From assembly GCA_036525795.1 (NCBI GenBank), contig DATCZS010000027.1, positions 1 to 9,634 on the forward strand: DNA of 9,634 nt, in the 5' to 3' direction. Each line of letters begins with the position of its first letter. The first letter of the stretch is position 1. Below, one piece after another: positions 1-5,603 of the stretch. Made by a program: the position numbers and the translations under genes. The DNA comes from DATCZS01 sp036525795 (GTDB taxonomy: Bacteria > Actinomycetota > Acidimicrobiia > Spongiisociales > ZC4RG35). The notes beneath the pieces were generated by a model. The model was not told the DNA's origin. It saw only the letters and a program-made list of their open reading frames with translations, and made no database searches.

Positions 1-179
1 GTCGTAGTCGTCGTCGGAGCCACCGTCGTCGTCGTGGTCGGAGCCTCCGTCGTGGTCGTCGTGGTCGGAGCCACCGTCGTCGTCGTGGTCGGAGCCACCG
101 TCGTGGTCGTGGTCGGAGCCACCGTCGTGGTCGGAGCCACCGTCGTCGTCGTGGTCGGAGCCACCGTCGTCGTCGTGGT
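1..179 (-). repeat. In-frame (TTTTTVAP)n linker repeat
   Basis: Read on the minus strand, seven complete units end in GTG/GAG-GCT-CCG and an eighth is cut by the window edge. Five are TTTTTVAP (24 bp), one is TTTVAP (18 bp) and one is TTTTTTEAP (27 bp). All lengths are multiples of three, so unit gain or loss changes stalk length without shifting the frame. Thr/Pro linkers of this type usually act as extended, potentially O-glycosylated spacers in actinobacterial surface proteins. The Val-rich plus-strand reading of the same DNA is an artefact. Confidence 0.9.
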
Positions 180-776
180 TCCCCCAGCCACCGTCACCGT
201 GGTCGACGCTGTGTTGTTGGACACATCGGCGTCGGAGGTCGGGTCGACCAGAGTCACGGTGAGCACGTGGGCCCCCGCGGGAGCAGATGTGAAGGTGATG
301 ACGGGGCCGAATGTGTGGCCCTCCTTCAGCACCTTGTTGTCGCACCCCTTGGAGGCGACGAACTCGACCATGCCGGGGGAATGGGTGACCGTCGGAAGAG
401 TGTCGCACCCGGAGAAACTCACCGAAGGGGTGCCCAGCGCCGTCGGGAAGGAGAACGTCCACGCCAGCCTGGTGGCGCCATTGCCGCTCAAGAACGCGAC
501 GCCGGCGGTTGCCTGGAACGTGTCACCGGTGACCACACTGGCCGGGGCCGAGACGGTCACCTCCAGGTCGGAGTCCGCCGAGGCGGCGAGCACCGACCCC
601 ACCCCCGAGAACATGAAGAACACCAGCGACACTGCGGCCACCTGGGCACGCGACGGTCTCAGCCGGAACATCCGACGGGGAATGAACGTGATGAGCAGGA
701 AGGGAGGGACCAACGCCATCTCGACGATGGAGACCCCCCTTTTCTTGTCTGAGTCGGTACGAAGGGTGCGGAACAT
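1..776 (-). CDS. Partial exported Thr-rich surface protein with TadE-like leader (C-terminus off window)
   Basis: The frame is open from an ATG at 776 (first start after an in-frame TAA) to the left edge, about 258 codons, so the C-terminus is missing. Residues about 11-31 read DKKRGVSIVEMALVPPFLLI: a basic stretch, Gly, then Glu at +5 and a hydrophobic run, as in TadE-like pseudopilins cleaved by a prepilin peptidase. In-frame ATGs follow at 719 and 671. The one at 671 begins a Sec-like signal (MFRLRPSRAQ, then a hydrophobic segment ending SVLAAS). Next comes a beta-rich domain of about 130 residues with two Cys, ending NNTASTTVTV, typical of DUF11/CARDB-like repeats. A Thr-rich TTTTTVAP stalk follows. 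Probable role: a cell-surface or pilus-associated protein, inferred from the architecture. The start is ambiguous: 776 keeps the prepilin motif, 671 gives a clean secretory signal. Only a weak AGAG precedes 776. Confidence 0.75.
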   Translation of the reverse strand, partial: MFRTLRTDSDKKRGVSIVEMALVPPFLLITFIPRRMFRLRPSRAQVAAVSLVFFMFSGVGSVLAASADSDLEVTVSAPASVVTGDTFQATAGVAFLSGNGATRLAWTFSFPTALGTPSVSFSGCDTLPTVTHSPGMVEFVASKGCDNKVLKEGHTFGPVITFTSAPAGAHVLTVTLVDPTSDADVSNNTASTTVTVAGGTTTTTVAPTTTTTVAPTTTVAPTTTTTVAPTTTTTVAPTTTTTTEAPTTTTTVAPTTTT

Positions 777-780
777 CTCT

Positions 781-839
781 TGTCTCGTTCTGTCATGTGA
801 GATCTGGAATTTCTCTTACTGCATCGACAGAACGAGACA
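781..839 (-). promoter_or_regulatory. 14-bp perfect inverted repeat masking the start of the surface-protein gene
   Basis: TGTCTCGTTCTGTC (781-794) is exactly the reverse complement of GACAGAACGAGACA (826-839), with a 31-base spacer. In a minus-strand transcript the 3' arm ends four bases before the AUG at 776, so the 14-bp stem would hold the 5' side of the ribosome-binding region. As DNA it could equally be a bipartite operator. No T-tract follows, so a terminator is unlikely. Confidence 0.45.
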
Positions 840-1152
840 GCACGCAGAGTGGCATTACGAAGATCGCCGAGGTGACTAGTTCGGTGTTGCCAATGCGCCG
901 CCGAAATCCCGCCAGTCGACATCGGGACCGGCAGTCGACCCAACAGGTTCAGACGTACTTCTGATCCTGGCTCCGCCAACTCCTTCGGGCCGGCGCTCGT
1001 CTCGATGCTGCCGCGTTCATCGGCGGTCCTTTGCCGCGAATTGAGCACTTATCCAGTGATCTCGAAAACCGCGACGAGGCAGAGACCCGGACGACATGAC
1101 CCCACGGACCGCGCCGCCGGCCTGCTCCTTCGACCGGGGCAGAACGAAAGAG

Positions 1153-1178
1153 AGGGTGCCGCCCGAAGGCGACACCCT
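1153..1178 (-). terminator. Candidate orphan minus-strand terminator hairpin with UUCG loop
   Basis: On the minus strand this reads AGGGTG-T-CGCC, loop TTCG, then GGCG-G-CACCCT: an 11-bp stem with one T-G wobble and a C(UUCG)G tetraloop. The bases that follow on the minus strand are CTCTCTTTCGTTCTG, moderately T-rich. The design resembles the clear terminator at 9480-9513 (same loop, similar CTCTTCGTTTGT tail). No minus-strand gene ends here, so what it would terminate is unknown. In plus orientation it lacks a T-tract. Confidence 0.4.
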
Positions 1179-1190
1179 GACCCCAACAGC

Positions 1191-1203
1191 CGCCCGAAGG
1201 GCG
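1191..1203. repeat. Second short hairpin, related to the one at 1153-1178
   Basis: CGCCC-GAA-GGGCG is a 5-bp palindrome with a 3-base loop (alternatively 4 bp with a 5-base loop). The 12-mer GCCGCCCGAAGG occurs at 1158-1169 and again at 1189-1200, so the two hairpins share a core and look like a local duplication. Function unknown. Confidence 0.5.
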
Positions 1204-1315
1204 ACCCCCGAGTCCCACCTTCCATATACGTCCCCAACGGCGGATACGTCAAGCGCACTCCGGTCACCGGCCCGGACCCACCCGCGCGGAGAGCCAACCG
1301 ACCCTTGGAGACGTC

Positions 1316-1358
1316 AGGGAGGTCAGCCACGATGCCGCCATGGATCATCCAGACGTGA
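1316..1358 (+). promoter_or_regulatory. Shine-Dalgarno and possible 8-residue leader ORF overlapping the oxidoreductase start
   Basis: AGGGAGG (1316-1322) lies 9 bases before ATG 1332, an ideal spacing, but that ATG opens an out-of-frame ORF, MPPWIIQT, ending in TGA at 1356-1358. The oxidoreductase ATG at 1340 is 17 bases from the same ribosome binding site. Either the site serves the oxidoreductase with poor spacing, or ribosomes translate the short leader and reinitiate. This is an inference from spacing only. Confidence 0.3.
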
Positions 1359-2854
1359 TCGTGGTCGGCGCCGGGGTCGCCGGGCTGGGCGCGGCCGCAC
1401 TACTGGCGAGAGAACACGGCCGGCAGGTGGAGGTGTTCGAAAGGGCGCCGTTCATCGGAGGCCGAACGGCGTCCTTCGTCGGCGACCAGGGCGGGTTGAC
1501 CATCGACGGGCTCACGCTCGACGCCTCCGGGTTCCGCAAGGCGCTGGCGCATGCCGGGACGTTCGTCACCCGGGCCGAACCCGAACTCGACGAGATGCTC
1601 GGGCGCGGGCTGCTGGACGGTTGCACCGTCGAGGCGGGCGGGCACGGGCTGTTCTGGGGCGAACGCTCCCGGGTCGCCTGTCTGCTGGAACGCCTGGGCG
1701 AGCGGGTCGAGATGCCGGTCAACCGGGGCCTGGCCTACGTCGACCACGAAGACGCCGACAGGATGGTGCAGGTCGAGGGCGGACGCGCCTACCCGTGGAT
1801 GAGCCCGGCGGGCTACGCCTCCACCCGCGACACGCTGCGCGACATGGCGACGGTCACCCCCGAAGACCTGCGCGACCTGATGCACGTCTCGCTCGCCGCC
1901 TGGCTCGGGGAGCGGACCCTGCACCCGGAGGCCTACCGGTTCATCAAGGTGCTGGCCGCCTCTCAGACCGGGATGGCCGACCCGGCGATGACCCCGGCCG
2001 GCGACTTCCTCGGCTACATGATGGCCGCCCGCCCACTGGGCATGAACCTGGTCACCGGCTCGGTGGCCACCGTCCCCGAACCGGGACCGATCGCCATCCC
2101 CCTCGCCTTCGAGCGGTCGCTGGCCGCCGGCGGCGGGCGGGTGCACCGCGGTCGCGGAGTACGCCGGCTACTGGTCGAGGAGAACCGGGTGCGAGGAGTG
2201 GAGCTCTTCGACGGCTCGACCGTCGAAGCCCCCACCGTGATCGTCACCCTGCCTCCCAAGCACGCCCGCAAGGTCTCCGGTGCGACGGGTCCCGAGCCTG
2301 AGGCCACCTGGGGGGCCGGGTTCCTCACCGGCCTCTACGGGCTGCGCCGCGACGTGTGGGCCGAGCGCGGGGTCGACGAGCCCAGCTTCGTGTTCATGCC
2401 CGAGGTGCTGTCTGAGGGGTACGTGGGTGCGGTGGACCTGGTGATGGCCACCCTGGGGAGCTGGGGCCATCGCACCCCGCCCGGCCTCCACGACTTCTAC
2501 TTCTCCACCGCCCTCATCGACCGGGAGATGCGCGACAAGGACCTGGTGGGACGGGTGGTGGACTGGTCGGACGCCTGGCTGCGCCGCACCTTCGAGGTGG
2601 AACCGGAATTCGTCCTGTGGACCGCTGCCCCCGAGGCGTACGGCACCTGGCGGCGCATGGGCGAAGACCGGCCGGATGTCGCCTCATCGGAGGTCGCCGG
2701 CCTCTTCTTCGCCGGCGACCAGTACGGGCGGAGGCTGTGGGGCGGAGGCATCGACGGGGCCGCCCTGTCCGCGGTGCTGTGCGTCGACGCCATCACCGGC
2801 GGCGACTCGGAGAACGAGATCTTTCCCTGGTACCACCGGGGTCTGCCGGAGTAG
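1340..2854 (+). CDS. FAD-dependent amine-oxidase/phytoene-desaturase-like oxidoreductase
   Basis: 504 residues, a normal length for this flavoprotein superfamily. The N-terminus has the Rossmann dinucleotide motif VIVVGAGVAGLGAA (GxGxxG at 10-15), then the acidic end of beta-2 and E34-R35...G40-G41-R42, the family's second FAD motif. Near the C-terminus, GLFFAGD (about 454-460) and a Gly-rich helix start (GGGIDGAALSA) match the conserved FAD-binding end. The middle part, presumably the substrate domain, shows nothing specific. Such enzymes desaturate or oxidise carotenoids, amines or other lipophilic substrates in the cytoplasm or at the membrane; the substrate cannot be told here. Start 1340 is chosen because the Rossmann motif begins at once. 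It converges on the Dsb gene with only 2 bp between stops. No carotenoid genes are nearby, so crtI is not assigned. Confidence 0.88.
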   Translation: MDHPDVIVVGAGVAGLGAAALLAREHGRQVEVFERAPFIGGRTASFVGDQGGLTIDGLTLDASGFRKALAHAGTFVTRAEPELDEMLGRGLLDGCTVEAGGHGLFWGERSRVACLLERLGERVEMPVNRGLAYVDHEDADRMVQVEGGRAYPWMSPAGYASTRDTLRDMATVTPEDLRDLMHVSLAAWLGERTLHPEAYRFIKVLAASQTGMADPAMTPAGDFLGYMMAARPLGMNLVTGSVATVPEPGPIAIPLAFERSLAAGGGRVHRGRGVRRLLVEENRVRGVELFDGSTVEAPTVIVTLPPKHARKVSGATGPEPEATWGAGFLTGLYGLRRDVWAERGVDEPSFVFMPEVLSEGYVGAVDLVMATLGSWGHRTPPGLHDFYFSTALIDREMRDKDLVGRVVDWSDAWLRRTFEVEPEFVLWTAAPEAYGTWRRMGEDRPDVASSEVAGLFFAGDQYGRRLWGGGIDGAALSAVLCVDAITGGDSENEIFPWYHRGLPE

Positions 2855-2856
2855 GC

Positions 2857-4224
2857 CTATCCGTCCAGCACCTGGTCGAACACGTTCTGGAACACCTCGA
2901 ACGGCTGGGCGCCGGAGATCCCCTGGGCGCGGCCGTCTTTGATGAGGATGAAGGTCGGGGTACTCGAGATGACACCGCTCAGTTCGTTGAGGTCGGACAG
3001 CACCCGCTCCAGCGCCTGCCTGCCGTCGAGACAGTCGGCGAAGTCGCCGGCGTCGAGCCCGAGTTCCGCCGCCAGGCCCACCAGCACCTCGTCGGGCGGG
3101 TCGACCGCCCACTCGTCGACCGTCTCGAACAACAGGTCGTGCATCTCCCAGAACGCACCCTGGTCGCCGCCGCACTCGGCTGCGGCCCCGGCCAGCTGGG
3201 CCTGGGGATGCATCGGCAGCGGCAGGTGTTTGAACACCCACATGATCTCGCCGGTGTCGACGTACCCCTCGTCGATCGCCGGCTGGGTGTCGAGGGTGTG
3301 GCGCCGGCAGAACGGGCACTGGAAGTCCGACACCTCGATCACCACCAGCGGGGCGGCGGGATCGCCCCGGTAGGCGTCGCCCGCCAGGGTGAAGCCGGGA
3401 CGGTCCGGATCCGGCTGCAGACCCTGGACACTGGCCCAGTAGGGCAGCTGCGGCGGCTCGGGGGCGGCGACATCGGGGAGCGACTCGCCCGCCACCACCG
3501 CATCGAGAGCTTCGGTGAACACCGCCAGCGGCTGCGAACCGATGATCTCGTAGACGTCGCCGGTCCGGTTGTCGACGATCTGAAAGCTGGGAGTGGAGCC
3601 GAAACCCAGTTCCCGGGCTTCGGCCACCCGCGCGTTCACCAGTTCGGCAGTCCGACCCGACTCGATGCAGGCCAGGTACGCACCGAGGTCGGCCCCGACC
3701 TCTTCTGCCAGGTTCTCGAAGTACTGCGCCGCGAACGGAATCGACTTCCAGGTCTCCTGGTCCTCGAACAGCCGGTCGTGGTACGCCCAGAACAGCCCCG
3801 AGTCCTGTTCGGCGACGCACAGGGCGGCGGCGTGACCGGCCGCGGCGGTGGGGTGGAGGTCGGCCAGCGGGAAGTCCCGGAAGACGAAGTTGACCTCCCC
3901 GTTCTCCACGTACCGGGAGATGAGGGCCGGAGCGGTCACGGTGAAATGCTGGCCGCAGTACGGGCACAGGTAGTCGCTGTACTCCACCAGCGACACCGGC
4001 GCATCCGGATCGCCCAGCAGCGGGTAGCCCTCGTCGGTGAACGAGGTCGAGTACTCGTACGCCGGGACGGTGGTGGTCGTGGTGGTCGACGACGTCGTCG
4101 TCGAGGACCCGGCGGCGGTCGTCTCGGGCGCCGTGACCGCGGTGGAGGCGCAGGCGGCGGCGACGAGGCCGAGGACGGCGCCGAGGGCAGCGGGGAGTCT
4201 CAGGGACCCGGCTCGAGAACGCAT
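2857..4224 (-). CDS. Lipoprotein with two tandem DsbA-like thioredoxin domains
   Basis: 455 residues from the chosen start. MRSRAGSLRL plus a hydrophobic stretch ends at LVAAAC, a lipobox with C25 as the lipidated residue. A Ser/Thr-rich linker (about 40-53) follows, then two Thioredoxin_4/DsbA-like domains. Domain 1 (about 63-245) has CPYC at 87-90, a cis-Pro loop STPS near 210-213 and extra Cys at 136 and 186. Domain 2 (about 277-455) has CPFC at 303-306, STPTF at 421-425 and extra Cys at 351 and 398. The matched positions argue for internal duplication. Expected role: thiol-disulfide oxidation or isomerisation of exported proteins, membrane-anchored outside the cell. DsbA enzymes of this family usually carry a single domain, so the duplication is notable. 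An ATG at 4272 would add 16 residues before the signal peptide and is less likely; GAGG precedes the ATG at 4224. No vkor or dsbB partner is visible. Confidence 0.9.
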   Translation of the reverse strand: MRSRAGSLRLPAALGAVLGLVAAACASTAVTAPETTAAGSSTTTSSTTTTTTVPAYEYSTSFTDEGYPLLGDPDAPVSLVEYSDYLCPYCGQHFTVTAPALISRYVENGEVNFVFRDFPLADLHPTAAAGHAAALCVAEQDSGLFWAYHDRLFEDQETWKSIPFAAQYFENLAEEVGADLGAYLACIESGRTAELVNARVAEARELGFGSTPSFQIVDNRTGDVYEIIGSQPLAVFTEALDAVVAGESLPDVAAPEPPQLPYWASVQGLQPDPDRPGFTLAGDAYRGDPAAPLVVIEVSDFQCPFCRRHTLDTQPAIDEGYVDTGEIMWVFKHLPLPMHPQAQLAGAAAECGGDQGAFWEMHDLLFETVDEWAVDPPDEVLVGLAAELGLDAGDFADCLDGRQALERVLSDLNELSGVISSTPTFILIKDGRAQGISGAQPFEVFQNVFDQVLDG

Positions 4225-4232
4225 CTCCCTCG

Positions 4233-4238
4233 ATGGTA
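4233..4238 (-). promoter_or_regulatory. Possible -10 box for the Dsb lipoprotein gene
   Basis: On the minus strand the hexamer is TACCAT, matching the actinobacterial TANNNT -10 pattern. It lies 8 bases before the chosen ATG at 4224, so the transcript would have almost no leader. No clear -35 is seen. If this box is used, the alternative start at 4272 is ruled out. Confidence 0.25.
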
Positions 4239-4309
4239 CCCGTCGGACAGAGGCCGGATGAGGTCCCATCATCCGCGTCTACCCGCGCTTTTCTGTCACA
4301 GGCTTCCGA

Positions 4310-4321
4310 TAGCGTGACCCC
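4310..4321 (+). promoter_or_regulatory. Probable leaderless promoter (-10 TAGCGT) of the DUF222/HNH gene
   Basis: TAGCGT (4310-4315) fits TANNNT and ends 6 bases before the ATG at 4322, which places the transcription start at or next to the A of the ATG. No Shine-Dalgarno is present in the preceding bases, as expected for a leaderless mRNA, common in actinobacteria. A weak -35 (around CTGTCA, 4293-4298) is possible. Confidence 0.4.
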
Positions 4322-5437
4322 ATGGATCGACCACCGACCGGCGCCACCACCGATGCGCTCGAGCAGCGACTGCTGCGGCTCGAGTCGATCGTGGCAGCCG
4401 CCCGTGCCGAGCAGGCCGGGATCGTGGCCGAGCTCGACACCCGGCAGATCCCTCTCGCCGACGGCTGCCGCTCCATGCGGGAGTGGCTGGCCGGGCGGCT
4501 GGGTGTGAGCGCCGACACCGCCGGGTCGCTCGCCCGCCTGGCCCGGTCGGCACATGCCGAGATACGCCACCTGGCGAACCGGGGAGAGATCTCCTTCGAC
4601 CAGGCGGTCGAGGCCGATCGTCTCGCCGCCGTGCTCGACGAGCAGCGGGCGGTCGAGGCCGCCTTCACCCACGACGTGGCCGGGATGCGGCGACTGACGG
4701 CGCACCACCGCCGTATCGACCGGCGGGGCGAGCGGGAGATCTTCGACCAGCGCTCCTTCGTGATGCAGCCCAACCTTGACCGCACCGCCTACCGGGCGTG
4801 GGGCTCGCTCCCCGGCATCGACGGCTCGGTGGTCGAGAAGGCACTGTTCGAGCGAGCGGACACCTTCCCGCCGCTGCCAGACGGCAGCCAGGGTCCGATC
4901 GGTCAACGGATGGCCGATGCGCTCGTGTCGGTGTGCCAGGACTCCCTCTCCGGGTCGGAGGGCCCCACCGGCGCCACACTGCTCACCACCGTGTTCGTCG
5001 ATGCCGGGGTGGCGTCCGCCACCGCCGGCGAGGCGGGGGCGACGGTGGCGGGCGGCCCGCGGGTCGGTCCGCTGACCCTGGAGGAGATCCTGTGCGGCGG
5101 CGCGGTCGAGGTGGTCACTACCGAGCGGGGCCGCCCCACCTGGGCGTCGCCGGTGGCCAGGACCATCCCGCCGGCGGTCCGCAGCTTCGTGCTGCACCGA
5201 GACGGCGGCGCCTGCACCGCAGACGGCTGTGTCAGCCGCTACCGCCTCCAACCCCACCACATCCGGCCCCGGGCGAGGCGCGGAACCCACGACCCCGACA
5301 ACCTGACGAGCCTCTGCTGGTTCCATCACCACGTGGTCGTGCACCGGATGGGCTTTCGGATCGATCCGGCATCACCACCCCAGCGGCGCAGGTTCGTCCG
5401 GTCGGAGGACGACCGCGGTCCGCCCCGATCTCGCTGA
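4322..5437 (+). CDS. DUF222 domain-containing HNH endonuclease (13E12-type)
   Basis: 371 residues. The N-terminal two thirds (about 10-250) is helical and Arg/Ala-rich with the DUF222 pattern (MREWLAGRLGVSADTA near 52-67, then LARSAHAEIRHLANRGEI). The C-terminus carries an HNH nuclease: zinc-type Cys at 298 and 303, catalytic-type H312-H313, N327, C332 and H335, finishing HHHVVVHRMGF. All key positions are present, so the fold should be intact. This family is abundant and multi-copy in actinobacteria (REP13E12 proteins of Mycobacterium belong to it). Its biological role is not settled, although nuclease activity is expected. The gene diverges from the Dsb lipoprotein with 97 bp between starts. 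No repeats or insertion boundaries are seen around it, so mobility is not shown. No ribosome binding site precedes the ATG. Confidence 0.9.
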   Translation: MDRPPTGATTDALEQRLLRLESIVAAARAEQAGIVAELDTRQIPLADGCRSMREWLAGRLGVSADTAGSLARLARSAHAEIRHLANRGEISFDQAVEADRLAAVLDEQRAVEAAFTHDVAGMRRLTAHHRRIDRRGEREIFDQRSFVMQPNLDRTAYRAWGSLPGIDGSVVEKALFERADTFPPLPDGSQGPIGQRMADALVSVCQDSLSGSEGPTGATLLTTVFVDAGVASATAGEAGATVAGGPRVGPLTLEEILCGGAVEVVTTERGRPTWASPVARTIPPAVRSFVLHRDGGACTADGCVSRYRLQPHHIRPRARRGTHDPDNLTSLCWFHHHVVVHRMGFRIDPASPPQRRRFVRSEDDRGPPRSR

Positions 5438-5500
5438 TCGCGCCTGCGTCACTTCGGTTCGGGGAGCCGAGCGCGCCCGCCCCCCGTCGACGCCGCACCA

Positions 5501-5527
5501 GAACGCCCGCCGGGCCGGATGGCGTTC
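5501..5527. repeat. Weak inverted repeat downstream of the HNH gene
   Basis: GAACGCC (5501-5507) pairs with GGCGTTC (5521-5527) around a 13-base G/C-rich loop. It sits 63 bp after the HNH stop and 76 bp before the ATPase start. There is no T-tract, so termination is not supported. It could contribute to a Rho-dependent or processing site, or be chance in GC-rich DNA. Confidence 0.25.
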
Positions 5528-5603
5528 GGGGACCGCGGCCACTCGGTCTCGCTGCGGTGACGGCCGGCGCACGCCGCCGCCCGCCGCCGGACTACCGGGA
5601 CAG

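Larger units (their letters stand above)
777..1339. other. Intergenic gap between divergent genes, no convincing gene
   Basis: This 563-bp region lies between the divergently oriented gene starting at 776 (minus) and the oxidoreductase at 1340 (plus). Short open frames exist on both strands, but none has a recognisable motif or a good ribosome binding site. Positions about 777-870 are less GC-rich than the rest of the window and hold the 14-bp inverted repeat. Positions 1153-1203 hold two related hairpins. The motif ATACGTC occurs twice (1226-1232 and 1244-1250) within about 110 bp of the oxidoreductase start and could be regulatory. I see no tRNA cloverleaf or other recognisable RNA gene. 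Confidence 0.6.

Noticed and set aside
34..879. Plus-strand Val-rich open frame of 281 codons
   Set aside because: It is the opposite strand of the Thr-rich repeat and DUF11-like protein. Poly-Val runs without a signal or domain are not plausible, whereas the minus strand reads a signal peptide, a beta domain and a known linker type.
930..1000. Possible tRNA 3' end (text resembling GGCTCCGCCA)
   Set aside because: There is no T-loop consensus and no matching acceptor or anticodon stems.
1096..2301. Plus-strand open frame of 401 codons overlapping the oxidoreductase
   Set aside because: Arg-rich out-of-frame shadow. The frame starting at 1340 carries all FAD motifs.
2617..4317. Plus-strand open frame of 566 codons
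   Set aside because: Its reading is rich in Arg, Gly and His with no motif, and it lies antisense to the tandem Dsb lipoprotein. It is a GC-skew shadow.
2684..5344. Minus-strand open frame of 886 codons
   Set aside because: It spans two well-supported genes on different strands plus their promoter region, and its composition is low-complexity and shadow-like.
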